From an uncultured Chlorobiaceae bacterium (GTDB lineage: Bacteria; Bacteroidota; Chlorobiia; Chlorobiales; Chlorobiaceae), in NCBI GenBank assembly GCA_903994455.1, contig CAJEXI010000010.1, positions 8,169 to 72,168 of the forward strand: a DNA stretch of 64,000 nucleotides, written 5' to 3'. Numbering within the stretch: position 1 is the stretch's first letter; each line of letters begins with the position of its first letter. Position numbers and translations under genes: made by a program. This document shows positions 17,484 to 26,481 of the stretch, piece by piece. Under the pieces are notes generated by a model that did not search any database, was not told the DNA's origin, and saw nothing but the letters and a program-made list of their open reading frames with translations.

Positions 17484-18167
17484 ATGGGGAGATTAATTGA
17501 AGAGATCTATGTCTGGAGGTTGCCTGTCAGGTATTATCACTGGATCAATGCCCTGTGCACGGTTGTTCTTTTTGTAACCGGCCTCTATATTGCCGCTCCC
17601 GTGCTGAACCCTCCGCTTGGTGAGGCGGTCTGGTACAAGGGGCTGGCGTGGTGGCGCTATCTGCACTTTGCCTCGGCCTTTATTTTTATTGCCAACTTTC
17701 TTTTCCGCTTGTATTGGGCGATCTTCGGAGGCGACCGGTATGCGCGATTCGGCGGATTCAGGCCCTGGTCACCGGCGTGGTGGGGAAAACCTTTTCTGGA
17801 ACAGGTCGAGTCCTATCTTTTTATTCGTTCAGAAGAGCCTAACTATGTCGGTCACAACCCGGTTGCTGCTTTGGCCCACTTTGTATTCATTTTCTGTGGA
17901 TCAAGCTTCATGATTTTTACGGGGATGGCCATGTATGGTGAAAATAATCCCGGAGGGTTTGGTGATGCGTGGTTTGGATGGCTTATCCCGCTTTTTGGCG
18001 GCAGTTATACCCTTCATTTCGCTCATCACCTGATGGCCTGGATTTTTCCGATCTACGTGATCATGCACCTCTATGCGGTTTTTCGTCATGATGTTGTTGA
18101 TCGGACCAGTGTTACCTCTTCGATTATTACCGGGTTCAAGCATAAGGTCGAGGAAGAGCCTGTATGA
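17484..18167 (+). CDS. hupC: [NiFe]-hydrogenase cytochrome b subunit
   Basis: A 227-residue integral membrane b-type cytochrome that anchors HupSL and passes electrons to quinone. It has several hydrophobic helices (about 20-40, 60-80, 130-150, 185-205) and the family motifs VWRLPVRYYHWINALC at the N terminus and LHFAHHLMAWIFPIYVIMHLY near the C terminus with heme-ligand histidines. Full length and undamaged even though its partner subunits are deleted. The last four bases overlap hupD (ATGA). Confidence 0.92.
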   Translation: MGRLIEEIYVWRLPVRYYHWINALCTVVLFVTGLYIAAPVLNPPLGEAVWYKGLAWWRYLHFASAFIFIANFLFRLYWAIFGGDRYARFGGFRPWSPAWWGKPFLEQVESYLFIRSEEPNYVGHNPVAALAHFVFIFCGSSFMIFTGMAMYGENNPGGFGDAWFGWLIPLFGGSYTLHFAHHLMAWIFPIYVIMHLYAVFRHDVVDRTSVTSSIITGFKHKVEEEPV

Positions 18168-18652
18168 ACGCTATGGTGATCAATGTTATCGGGCTTGGCA
18201 ATCTTCTCTACGGTGATGAGGGGTTTGGAGTTGCTGCGCTCAACCGTTTCAGGGATTCGTTTGATTTCCCTGAAACGGTGCGCTGTATTGATGGCGGAAC
18301 GCAGGGGATCTATTTGCTCGACTATATTGAGTCGTGCGATGCGGTGCTTGTGTTTGATGCTCTGATTCCTCTCGACTATGACCGCCGTGTGTATGTCTAT
18401 CGGAATGAAGAGCTTCCGGCCTTTATTCACCGAAAAATGTCTTCTCACCAGATGGGGTTAAGCGAGATGCTCGGTATTGCCAGGCTGCATGGTAAAATGC
18501 CGAAGGAGATTGTCCTCATCGGTGTCCCTCCCAAGGAGCTTGAACTCAATATTGGCCTGAGTCCCGAGCTTTCCCTGCTGCTTCCCGAAGCGGTACGGGA
18601 GGCGCAGGCGATTGTTGAGGGGTGGCTTACTTCCCCGGCGGCTACGGTTTGA
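18164..18652 (+). CDS. hupD: Hydrogenase maturation endopeptidase
   Basis: A 162-residue member of the HyaD/HupD (M52) proteases that clip the C-terminal tail of the large subunit after nickel insertion. Visible: [20 protein letters not shown] with the metal-binding Glu (about 8-27), [13 protein letters not shown] and the conserved HQMGLSEML segment with the His ligand. Intact. Overlaps hupC by 4 bases and the convergent folE by 11 bases at the 3' end. With HupSL deleted its usual substrate is absent, although the cleavage site itself survives in the hupL remnant. Confidence 0.92.
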   Translation: MNAMVINVIGLGNLLYGDEGFGVAALNRFRDSFDFPETVRCIDGGTQGIYLLDYIESCDAVLVFDALIPLDYDRRVYVYRNEELPAFIHRKMSSHQMGLSEMLGIARLHGKMPKEIVLIGVPPKELELNIGLSPELSLLLPEAVREAQAIVEGWLTSPAATV

Positions 18653-19316
18653 TCAGACGCAGGAATTCGCTTCTTGTGGACTGTGAGGTGATGAATTGCC
18701 CCGACATGGCTGATGTTGTGGTGACCGAATTGAGTTTTTCTACTCCCCGCATCACCATGCAGAGGTGCCTTGCCTCAATGACGACCCCGACACCTTTCGG
18801 GTTGAGCACATTCTGGATGGCATCGCGGATCTGCTGGGTGAGCCGCTCCTGCACCTGGAGTCGGCGTGAAAATACTTCAACCACCCGGGCAAGTTTTGAC
18901 AGGCCAACAATCTTGCCGTCAGGAATGTAGGCAACGTATGCTTTTCCGAAAAAGGGGAGTAAATGGTGTTCGCACATCGAAAAGAGATCGATATCCCGCA
19001 CCACCACCATTTCGTCGTAGGTTTCGGTAAAGACTGCGTTTTTGAGCAGCTCTTCGGGATTTTCGGTGTATCCTCTGGTCAGAAAGCGCAGGGAGCGGGC
19101 AACCCGTTCCGGTGTTTTCAGGAGCCCTTCGCGTTTAGGGTCTTCTCCAAGGCCTTCAAGCAGGGCATAGACGCTGTCTGACAGCTCGCCTGCGGTACGG
19201 GTATCCGTTTCGGGAGCGACTGAACAGCACTCGTCATCACCACAGCAGCAGCCTTGGTCTGATGGCTGAGGAGGGTTATTCTCCGAAAGAACCGACGGAA
19301 TTATTTCCTGTTTCAT
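18642..19316 (-). CDS. folE: GTP cyclohydrolase I
   Basis: A 224-residue enzyme turning GTP into dihydroneopterin triphosphate, first step of folate/pterin synthesis. Motifs: [14 protein letters not shown] with Zn-ligand Cys and catalytic His, and [13 protein letters not shown] with the second Zn Cys. The N-terminal 45 residues are an extension including a Cys-rich [10 protein letters not shown] stretch that is not part of the catalytic core and may bind metal or be disordered. The 3' end overlaps hupD on the other strand. Confidence 0.95.
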   Translation of the reverse strand: MKQEIIPSVLSENNPPQPSDQGCCCGDDECCSVAPETDTRTAGELSDSVYALLEGLGEDPKREGLLKTPERVARSLRFLTRGYTENPEELLKNAVFTETYDEMVVVRDIDLFSMCEHHLLPFFGKAYVAYIPDGKIVGLSKLARVVEVFSRRLQVQERLTQQIRDAIQNVLNPKGVGVVIEARHLCMVMRGVEKLNSVTTTSAMSGQFITSQSTRSEFLRLIKP

Positions 19317-19353
19317 AGTTGTGGACTTTTCCCTGGTTTCAGCAAAAGATCAT

Positions 19354-19836
19354 TCATGATGCGCTCTTTTCCTGCTCCGGAATCTTGATTTTTTCAAGGT
19401 GCGGGGCGATGTCGAGCATACGGAGCTGGTGGTGCTTGAGTTCATACTGGATGAACTTTTCGGCCTGGTACTTTTTCATTTTTTCAAGAATCCTGGCCAT
19501 CATCACACAGTCAAGATGCTGGGAAACCTCGCTGAAGTATTCGAGCGGCAGGTCGTTGGCATATCCGGTGGCCTGGTCAACTCCCATTTTAATGCAGACT
19601 CCGGCGGCAATCCTGGGTCGGATGTGCTCAACCATGAGCGGAATGACCATGAAATTCGGAATGAATTTGATAATCATGGCTATGGCGTTGTAGAGATCGT
19701 CAAAGCCGTCAGTCTCTTTGTTGACGATGTTTTTTGCCCAGACAAATATCTCCTGCTGCTGATAAGGGGTCATCTGATGAACCGCCTCGGGCACTGGCAC
19801 GGGGCTCCATGCTGTCAATGTTTCTAATTCACTCAT
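19354..19836 (-). CDS. Conserved-looking hypothetical protein
   Basis: 160 residues, predicted soluble, alpha-helical. No family recognised with confidence. The stretch YFSEVSQHLDCVMMARILEKMKKYQAEKF resembles the repeat style of MgtE N-terminal domains, but the similarity is weak. It follows folE on the same strand with a 37-base gap and has a GAGAG ribosome-binding site, so it may share the folE region transcript as the upstream gene. Clean codon use and full frame suggest a real gene. Confidence 0.65.
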   Translation of the reverse strand: MSELETLTAWSPVPVPEAVHQMTPYQQQEIFVWAKNIVNKETDGFDDLYNAIAMIIKFIPNFMVIPLMVEHIRPRIAAGVCIKMGVDQATGYANDLPLEYFSEVSQHLDCVMMARILEKMKKYQAEKFIQYELKHHQLRMLDIAPHLEKIKIPEQEKSAS

Positions 19837-20037
19837 TGCTCTCTTGCATCGTTATGGATATGGTGCAGGCTGCTGCGATTGCCGCAGACACTGCCTGTTT
19901 TCTCTACAGTTTATCAAAAAAAAGGAGAATAGAAAACAGTAAGGTATGAAAGGCATGACTGCAAAACGCAAACCAATAGCTATATTCCCCTTTTTTGCAG
20001 GGTCACGAAAATATAATGGAAGGATTGGTGAAGAGGT

Positions 20038-21927
20038 ATGGTGCTTTTAACGGTTGAAGGGTTAGAAAAAAAATATGGTCTGAAGCATCTGTTCGAGGAT
20101 GTTTCGTTTGGTATTGATGATCGTGACAAGATTGGTATTATTGGGGCGAACGGGAGTGGCAAGAGTACGCTCTTGAAGATTCTTGCGGGGGTTGAGACGC
20201 CCGACAAGGGGAAGGTGATGGTGGCCAATCAGAAGCGGATTGCTTATCTGCCGCAGGATTCACCCTATAATCCTGAGGATACTGTTCTGCAGGCGATTCT
20301 GAAGTCGAGTGACAAGGTGATGGATCTCATCTATGAGTATGAGGTGGTCTGCAAGGAGCTTGAGACGAAGCACAGTGATGATCCTTCGTTACTCGAACGG
20401 ATGAGCAGGCTCGCTCACGAGCTTGATGTGACGGGCGCCTGGGAGCTGGAGTCGAATGCCAAAACGGTGCTTGGCAAGCTTGGCCTCTACGATTTGACGG
20501 CCATCATGGGGACGCTCTCTGGTGGTCAGCGCAAGCGGGTCGCGCTCGCTCATGCGCTGGTGGTGCCGAGCGACGGACTGATTCTTGATGAGCCGACCAA
20601 CCATCTTGATGCCGACAGTGTTGAGTGGCTTGAGCAGTATATCCGTCGGTATCAGGGCGCGGTGCTTCTCATTACCCATGATCGCTATTTTCTCGACCGT
20701 GTGGCGACGAGGATGCTTGAGCTTGATGGCCGCACGGCAACCACCTTTACCGGTGGCTACTCAAGCTATCTGCAACAGAAGGCCGAACAGGAGGAGCAGG
20801 CGATACGGGACGATCGCAAACGTCAGGCACTTGTCCGCCAGGAGCTTGACTGGATGCGCAGTGGCTGCAAGGCGCGAACCACCAAACAGAAGGCGCGTAT
20901 GCTCCGGGCCGAGAGTCTGGTCTATGCTCCGAGAAAGGAGAAGACGAAGGAGCTTGATATCGGTCTTGGCGCTGGCCGTCTGGGTGATAAAATCATTGAG
21001 TTTCACAAGGTATCGAAGTCTTACGGCGACAAGGTGCTGCTTCGCGACTTTGAATATCACCTCCAGAAAGGAGATCGCATTGGTATTATCGGGCCGAATG
21101 GTTCGGGTAAAACTACGCTGTTTGAGATGATTACCGAGCGAGTCACGCCTGACAGTGGCCATATTGCGCTGGGCAAGACGGTCAAAATCGGCTACTACGA
21201 TCAGCAGAGCCGTGGCCTCGACGATGACAAGCGGGTGATTGAGTGCATTCAGGCGGAGGCAGAACAGATTACCACCAAGGATGGCTCGGTGCTTTCGGCC
21301 TCAAAAATGCTTGAGCGATTTCTCTTTGCCCCCTCCACCCAGTACAGCTATGTGCGTACCCTTTCCGGTGGAGAGCGGCGGCGTCTTTATCTTTTGAGGC
21401 AGCTTATCGGTTCGCCTAATGTGCTGCTGCTTGATGAACCGACCAACGATCTCGATATTCCTACTTTGAGGGTGCTTGAGGATTATCTCGACACCTATCA
21501 AGGCTGTCTTATGGTGGTGAGCCACGACCGCTATTTTCTTGATCGCACGGTTGAGTATATTTTTGCTTTCGAGGCAAATGGCACCATTCGTCGCTATCCC
21601 GGCAACTACACGCTTTATCTTGAACTGAAGGCATCGGAGGCAAAGGGGGAGCAGAAACCATCAAAAAAAGCGTCGGAACTTCCGAAACCAGTCGTTACCA
21701 CTTCGCCAAAGCAGAGTAAGCTTTCCAGCAAGGAGAAACGTGAGCTTGAGCAGCTTGAGCGCTCCATTCAAGTGGCGGAGAGCCGTCAGTCTGAAATAGC
21801 TACACAACTTGTCTCTGCTGGAGCTGATTTTGGGTTGCAGCAGAAGCTTGGTTCGGAACTTCAGGGGCTCCAGCAGCAGCTCGAAAAGGAGATGGCTCGT
21901 TGGAGCGCACTTGCCGAGCAGGCGTAA
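20038..21927 (+). CDS. ABC-F family ATPase (Uup-like)
   Basis: A 629-residue protein with two ABC cassettes and no membrane segments. Cassette 1: GANGSGKSTLLKIL (about 37), LSGGQRKRVALA, DEPTNHLDADS. Cassette 2: GPNGSGKTTLFEMI, LSGGERRRLYLLRQ, DEPTNDLDIPT. The linker has the basic arm KARTTKQKARMLRAE, and the C-terminal about 70 residues (EKRELEQLERSIQ...LQGLQQQLEKEM) form a coiled coil as in Uup. ABC-F proteins act on ribosomes; Uup also affects branched DNA and transposon excision. The subfamily call is from the C-terminal domain. Confidence 0.92.
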   Translation: MVLLTVEGLEKKYGLKHLFEDVSFGIDDRDKIGIIGANGSGKSTLLKILAGVETPDKGKVMVANQKRIAYLPQDSPYNPEDTVLQAILKSSDKVMDLIYEYEVVCKELETKHSDDPSLLERMSRLAHELDVTGAWELESNAKTVLGKLGLYDLTAIMGTLSGGQRKRVALAHALVVPSDGLILDEPTNHLDADSVEWLEQYIRRYQGAVLLITHDRYFLDRVATRMLELDGRTATTFTGGYSSYLQQKAEQEEQAIRDDRKRQALVRQELDWMRSGCKARTTKQKARMLRAESLVYAPRKEKTKELDIGLGAGRLGDKIIEFHKVSKSYGDKVLLRDFEYHLQKGDRIGIIGPNGSGKTTLFEMITERVTPDSGHIALGKTVKIGYYDQQSRGLDDDKRVIECIQAEAEQITTKDGSVLSASKMLERFLFAPSTQYSYVRTLSGGERRRLYLLRQLIGSPNVLLLDEPTNDLDIPTLRVLEDYLDTYQGCLMVVSHDRYFLDRTVEYIFAFEANGTIRRYPGNYTLYLELKASEAKGEQKPSKKASELPKPVVTTSPKQSKLSSKEKRELEQLERSIQVAESRQSEIATQLVSAGADFGLQQKLGSELQGLQQQLEKEMARWSALAEQA

Positions 21928-22096
21928 AGAGCTTGAATCGCGGTGTCGTATGATACCTTTGAAGCTTGGAAGGAGTAATGTTTGCAAGCCCTCGGACGAG
22001 CAATATTTTGTTTTCAAGGGCCTTAGGCAGTGCAGGGCGCGGAGGCCTGTGTTTGGATATCGAATCTTGCCCAATAATTTATAGAGTGATACTGTC

Positions 22097-22807
22097 ATGA
22101 GTGTTACAGCATCCATGATCATCAAAAATCTTGAAGCGCTCTCAAATCCCGAGGCAGCGCTTTTTGCCCAGAGGTTTTTCAAGACCGGCCCCGGAGAGTA
22201 TGCCGAAGGTGACCTTTTTCGTGGTATTCGGGTGCCGGTGCTGCGAAAGATGGTTCCTTCGCTGGATGGCACGCCATTGCCGGAGGTTATCCGCCTGCTC
22301 GAATCCGCTTTTCATGAGGATCGCCTGCTTGCCCTTCTTCTGCTCATGCGTCGTTTTGCGAAGGGTAATGAGACGCTCCGTCAGCAGATCCATGAAATCT
22401 ATCTGGAGCATACTCGCTTTATCAACAACTGGGATTTGGTTGATATTTCATCCCAATACCTTGTTGGTGCTTTTTTGCGTTCACGTGACAGAACGTTGTT
22501 GTACCAGCTTGCCGCATCGCAGAGTATGTGGGAGCGAAGGATTGCCATCACCGCAACCTTTCATTTTATCCGGAAAGGTGGGTTTGACGACACGCTTGCC
22601 CTTGCCGAGCTGCTGCTTGATGACCCGCAAGAGCTGTTGCACAAGGCGACAGGCTGGATGCTTCGCGAGGTAGGCAAGCGTGACCAGCCAACCCTTGAAT
22701 CATTTCTGCAACTCTATTACCCCCGGATGCCGAGGGTGATGCTTCGCTATGCTATTGAACGGTTTCCTGAAGAGAGACGGTTGCTGTATCTCAAGGGGCT
22801 GGTGTAA
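22097..22807 (+). CDS. DNA alkylation repair protein (AlkD-like)
   Basis: A 236-residue HEAT-repeat protein of the AlkD family (PF08713), which removes bulky or positively charged alkylated bases. Visible are GDLFRGIRVPVLRKMVPS near residue 35, the conserved INNWDLVDISSQYLVGAFL (about 112-130) and VGKRDQPTLESFLQLYYPRMPRVMLRYAIE at the C terminus. A remnant of the same C terminus is found at 31345, downstream of the M48-type peptidase gene, pointing to a second lost copy. Confidence 0.9.
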   Translation: MSVTASMIIKNLEALSNPEAALFAQRFFKTGPGEYAEGDLFRGIRVPVLRKMVPSLDGTPLPEVIRLLESAFHEDRLLALLLLMRRFAKGNETLRQQIHEIYLEHTRFINNWDLVDISSQYLVGAFLRSRDRTLLYQLAASQSMWERRIAITATFHFIRKGGFDDTLALAELLLDDPQELLHKATGWMLREVGKRDQPTLESFLQLYYPRMPRVMLRYAIERFPEERRLLYLKGLV

Positions 22808-22961
22808 CTGCTTTTGATTTGTCCCATAGGGTTCTGTTTTATAGTTTGAGGTTCAAGGTTCAAAGTTCAGGACGAATGGAGTAATGCAACCGGCACATCA
22901 GCACAGTACAAGTATTCATTTTGTGTTTTATCGGAGTACATCAACTCTTAAGCAAGCTTTT

Positions 22962-23177
22962 TCAAGCATACATGAGGCGATGTCCCTTTGGCTCAGGAAT
23001 TGGGTCACCAAACTCTTTTGCCGTATCTATCCAAAGCTGAAGAGCTTCATTGACATGCGCAAGAGCCTCTTCCTGGGAAGCGCCATGCGCTATGCAACCA
23101 GGAAGTTCTGGAACTTCGGCAATAAAAGCACTATCCTCCTGGCTCCAGTATAATATGGTCTCATATTTGTGTGTCAT
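22962..23177 (-). CDS. hicB: HicB-type antitoxin
   Basis: 71 residues with the HicB partial RNase H-like fold signature: WSQEDSAFIAEVPELPGCIAHGASQEEALAHVNEALQ in order (about 11-47). Expected to neutralise the HicA toxin encoded just upstream. It lacks the extra C-terminal DNA-binding domain of longer HicB proteins. The start overlaps the hicA stop by 4 bases. This looks like one of the few intact toxin-antitoxin pairs of the window. Confidence 0.88.
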   Translation of the reverse strand: MTHKYETILYWSQEDSAFIAEVPELPGCIAHGASQEEALAHVNEALQLWIDTAKEFGDPIPEPKGHRLMYA

Positions 23178-23428
23178 TCTTCACCCGCTCTATGGTATTT
23201 AATTATGATAAGTCTGACCTGTCGAACCTGATATGGCTTTGCTTTACTGCCATCCCGCTGTAGATTTAACTTCTCTTCAATGCCTTCCTTTCGATAAACA
23301 TGATGGCTGCCACGTATTCGTTCATCAAAGCCTAAACGAATCAAGAGTACCCGAAGATCATCAAATGCAATATTCGCATCTGACTTTCCACGAAGAATCG
23401 TGTCGATTAATCTGTCATATTTTCCCAT
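23174..23428 (-). CDS. hicA: HicA-type mRNA interferase toxin
   Basis: 84 residues of the HicA/YcfA family, a double-stranded RNA-binding fold nuclease. The catalytic His segment is RGSHHVYRKEG (about 38-48), preceded by LLIRLGFDERI and followed by the basic KPYQVRQVRLII. It is the first gene of a hicAB pair on the minus strand, the usual order. Length normal, no disruption. Confidence 0.88.
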   Translation of the reverse strand: MGKYDRLIDTILRGKSDANIAFDDLRVLLIRLGFDERIRGSHHVYRKEGIEEKLNLQRDGSKAKPYQVRQVRLIIIKYHRAGEE

Positions 23429-23546
23429 AAAATCGTTGATGTATCGTTACGGAAAAAAAACCTGACAATGATTATATTACTTGGTGAATAGCGTTATTAT
23501 ACAGGATTTTATTTCTGCCACACTCAACGCCAAATCCCCTGATATT

Positions 23547-23884
23547 TCACACCACCCCCTTTCGAAGGGCATCAACAACTGATTTGCCATCAAACGCTTC
23601 AATTCCACCGTTGATAAACAATCCACGACGACGTTCAGCCTCGTCTGACCATGCCCTCACGACGGCATCATCCTCGCCTCCCAACGTTTGAAGAAGATGG
23701 TCAGCAAGTAATGCCCTTTCCGTGCGAGTGAGTCTTATTCCATTTCTAAGTCTATAACAAAATGATAAACCAAAGACGCTCGACGATATAATGCTATTAT
23801 ACTTCATCCTGTAGCGGGCTGGTTATAACGCTTTTGTTTGAGAAATAGAATTAATGCTTCTTTTTCAACTAATACGGCTTCCAT
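23547..23884 (-). pseudogene. RelB/addiction-module antitoxin split by a MITE
   Basis: The 5' part at 23884-23851 encodes MEAVLVEKEAL and the 3' part below 23738 encodes RTERALLADHLLQTLGGED and on to VVDALRKGVV. Removing the 113-bp insert and one TTA restores a continuous frame, MEAVLVEKEALRLTRTERALL, that matches the intact paralogue at 35654. The insert itself supplies an in-frame ATG (about 23807), so a protein with a new N terminus (MKYNSIISSSVFGLS) could still be made. The cognate toxin gene is reduced to a few codons after the stop. Confidence 0.85.
23738..23850. mobile_element. 113-bp MITE-like insertion with TTA duplication
   Basis: Flanked by TTA on both sides (23735-23737 and 23851-23853), whereas the intact homologous antitoxin gene at 35654 has a single TTA at the same place. 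The termini are inverted: TTCCATTTCTAA at the left and, inverted, TTCTATTTCTCA at the right (10 of 12 match). No coding capacity. These are the hallmarks of a non-autonomous transposable element. I see no second copy in this window and no transposase with matching ends. Confidence 0.75.
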
Positions 23885-24089
23885 TCATCATCACCTCTTG
23901 ATATTAGATATAACAAATACCCCCGATCAAGAATACAAAAACAAAATCCGATACGCAAAGTATTCTGCCTGTTATGCCATTACCGAAAGAATTCAAAATG
24001 CCATGAAATTTGGGGAAGTAGTGTTCAATGGCTTACGACCTTATACTCGCAAAATATCAGTTACTTGATTTTTACATGCCGATCGGTGT

Positions 24090-25397
24090 CTAATGGTAGG
24101 GATAGAAAAGGTAGAAGGTAAAAGAGAGCCCAGCAAGAATCCACATCCCTCCGCGCACCTCCCGCACTTTTCCGGTAAAGAGTTTCAGGAGAACCCAGGC
24201 AATAAACCCGGCAGTTATTCCAACACCGATATTGAAGGTGAAGATCATAAGGGCAATGGTCAGAAAGGCCGGGAGAAGTTCGCTGTAGTCGGTGAAATCC
24301 ATCTTTGTCACCGATTGCAGCATGAACATGCCGACAACAACGAGCGCTGGCCCGTAGGCGTAGGGCGGAACAATAGTCAGCAGGGGTGAAAAAAAGAGGG
24401 CAAGGCCGAAGAGTGCGGCCACAACAAGCGCGGTAAATCCGGTTTTTCCGCCTTGCTCAATACCGGCGGCTGACTCAATATAGACACCCGCAGTTGTGGT
24501 GCCAAAGAGCGAAGCGGCAATGGTCGAGAGCGCATCGACCAGCATCGGTTTTTCTATCTCAGGCAGGTTATCATGTTCATCCAGCAGATTGGCTCTCGAC
24601 GACAGGCCGAAAAGGGTGCCCATGGTATCAACAAAATCCATCACCAGCACACTGATGATGACGCTGGCAAATCCCCAGGTCAACGCCCCCTGCAGGTCGA
24701 TTTTCATAAAGATTGGTTCAATGGAGGGTGGCATACTGAACGCTGCTGCGGGAAGGGGAGCAAGGCCAGTCAACAGAAATGCTCCCGTTGTCAGAGCCAT
24801 ACCGACAAGAATTGCGCCTGTTACCCGCTGGATGAGAAGAACGGCGGTCAGGAGTAAGCCGCCGAGGCTCAAGAGAACCGGGAGTTGCGCAATATTGCCC
24901 AGTTGAACCGGCGCACCGGGTACACCGAGCGTCACGACCCCCATTTCACTGAGGCCGAGAAAAGCAAGAAAAAGACCGATTCCTCCCGAAAAACTGTGCT
25001 TGAGTGAAGAGGGAATAGCTTCAGCCAGCCATTGGCGGAGTCCTCCGATAGTAATCAGGGTGAAGAGAACGCCGCCAATAAAGATTGCCGCCATGGCCGT
25101 CTGCCACGAGTAACCGAGCGTCTGCACCACGGTATAGGCAATAAAGGCATTTTCGCCCATGTAGGGTGCAACAGCAAAGGGGCGTTTGGCATAGAGGCCC
25201 ATCAGCAGGGTGCCAAAGATGGAGGTGAGAATCGTTGCCGTCATTGAGGCCCCTTTCGGGATGCCCGCCGACGCAAGGATGGCTGGATTGACAATAATAA
25301 TATAGGAGAGGGTAAAGAAGGTGGTGATACCGGCAATTGTTTCCTGCCGGTAATTGGTGCCGTGGCGGTCAAAATCAAAGTATGAGCGTAGTGTCAT
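24090..25397 (-). CDS. NCS2-family purine permease (AzgA type)
   Basis: A 435-residue membrane protein with about 12-14 hydrophobic segments. It matches the AzgA-like branch (guanine/hypoxanthine/adenine uptake): GITTFFTLSYIIIVNPAILASAGIP near the N terminus, PYMGENAFIAYTVVQTLG, and ESAAGIEQGGKTGFTALVVAALF with the substrate-site Glu. Substrate cannot be fixed by eye. It may be translated from the ATG at 25397; upstream I find no purine riboswitch. Confidence 0.9.
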   Translation of the reverse strand: MTLRSYFDFDRHGTNYRQETIAGITTFFTLSYIIIVNPAILASAGIPKGASMTATILTSIFGTLLMGLYAKRPFAVAPYMGENAFIAYTVVQTLGYSWQTAMAAIFIGGVLFTLITIGGLRQWLAEAIPSSLKHSFSGGIGLFLAFLGLSEMGVVTLGVPGAPVQLGNIAQLPVLLSLGGLLLTAVLLIQRVTGAILVGMALTTGAFLLTGLAPLPAAAFSMPPSIEPIFMKIDLQGALTWGFASVIISVLVMDFVDTMGTLFGLSSRANLLDEHDNLPEIEKPMLVDALSTIAASLFGTTTAGVYIESAAGIEQGGKTGFTALVVAALFGLALFFSPLLTIVPPYAYGPALVVVGMFMLQSVTKMDFTDYSELLPAFLTIALMIFTFNIGVGITAGFIAWVLLKLFTGKVREVRGGMWILAGLSFTFYLFYPYH

Positions 25398-25972
25398 GGT
25401 CGGGTCGCGGGTAGAGGTTGTATTTTTCCAAGATAAACATAAAGAGAGACAATGGGGAAGCCTGAACGGGAAAAGGGTTGATGTTGCTGATACGGAACTG
25501 GAGGATTTAACCTCCCCTCACGGATCAGCCGACAGCTTCCGGCGGGTACTTTTCCGACAGCTTGACATAACGCAATTGCGTATCTTGCGCGTATCGTGAG
25601 GTTCCGCTGACTGAACAGCAGGTCTTTTCTACCGGATAATTCCAATACGCGACTTCACGTCTCACTGAATTATTCTGGATATATTGATTTTGGAATATTT
25701 GTATCAGTTTTCGTATAATACGTCATGTTGTTTTTCGGAATAATTTGGAATCTGTGTTATGCATCCGTGTTATGCAGAAGTGGGTTTCTGTTTTTTCCGA
25801 ATTAGGCAGATCAGTCTAAACAATGTTGGACAGCGCCGCTTTGTTTCGGTTGTGGCCGTTCGTAGTGTTCAATTGATAGTCAGCGAGCCGTCCGAAGGCT
25901 ACTCAAGTGCGAAGAACAATTACGTCAAATTCTGTCTGTACACAGGCAAAGCCCAGCCAACTTTGGCACCGT
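25398..25972. other. Intergenic stretch without a supported gene
   Basis: About 575 bases with only short overlapping frames lacking ribosome-binding sites. It should contain the promoter of the permease gene. A/T-rich from about 25660. No repeat of the hairpin families is seen. Confidence 0.4.
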
Positions 25973-26080
25973 ATTGGTCAATTGGCTTTGCTTCGAAAAG
26001 TTGTTGGAACACTTGTCATTCCAGAGGCTGTGGCCAGAGAGATTTCTGTGTACAGTGATGACAAAGCTCATCCCCTAATT
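25973..26080 (+). pseudogene. Fragment of a DUF3368/PIN toxin gene
   Basis: The frame reads IGQLALLRKVVGTLVIPEAVAREISVYSDDKAHP, which fits the early part of DUF3368 PIN-domain proteins (S/A-x-L-I-GxLxLL...V.IP.AV..E). The start, the first catalytic Asp and the rest of the domain are missing. Such toxins usually follow a UPF0175 gene, and the window has an orphan UPF0175 gene at 33827 with no toxin, but I cannot show the two were ever linked. Confidence 0.55.
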
Positions 26081-26085
26081 TGGGA

Positions 26086-26471
26086 TTATGATTTTTCAAG
26101 GATAAACTTTGGGTCAACACCCAAGGTATTGTAAAGCCGTTTTGCCAGTTCCATATTGATCTTGCGCTTGCCATGCATGACCTCCGAAAGGCGTGTATCG
26201 GTGATTCCCAGCAGTTTTGCCATATCCTTACGCTTCATTTTTTTCTCAAACATTTTGAGTTCAATCACGTCAGGCACAGTTTTGGTTTTTTGATCACCAG
26301 AGGCATGGGCATAACAGTATAACGATCTTCATAATCTTCAATCGCTTTTGCCAAGTCAGCAATTTTGGAATCGTTAGCTGTGTTTTCTCCGTCGCTGAAA
26401 GCATTCATCAATGATTCAATCTCACTGAGGGCTTGTTCATATTGTGCTGCGGTGCTTATTTTCATTGTCAT
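26086..26471 (-). pseudogene. higA: HigA-type antitoxin, frameshifted
   Basis: The N-terminal part (MKISTAAQYEQALSEIESL ... ENTANDSKIADLAKAIEDYE) ends at LCLT. The HTH part (KMKRKDMAKLLGITDTRLSEVMHGKRKINMELAKRLYNTLGVD) continues in another frame. The shift is at the A-run around 26290 (ATCAAAAAACC), one base off. Together they make a normal HigA with its helix-turn-helix. ATG at 26471 or 26465 behind GGAG. A slippage at six A's could in principle rejoin the frames, but simple mutation or a sequencing slip is more likely. Confidence 0.75.
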
Positions 26472-26481
26472 CTCCACTTTT

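Noticed and set aside
22884-23153. Plus-strand frame opposite hicB
   Set aside because: Antisense to a clear HicB gene with no independent support.
25398-25760. Purine riboswitch upstream of the NCS2 permease
   Set aside because: I could not find the conserved loop sequences of the purine aptamer in this stretch.
25759-26058. A 99-codon plus-strand frame upstream of the DUF3368 fragment
   Set aside because: Different frame from the PIN-like sequence, no ribosome-binding site, no recognisable pattern.
26280-26300. Programmed -1 frameshift in the HigA-type antitoxin
   Set aside because: The heptamer in the reading frame is C AAA AAA, not a good slippery site, no downstream structure is evident, and the partner toxin is also shifted, so decay is simpler.
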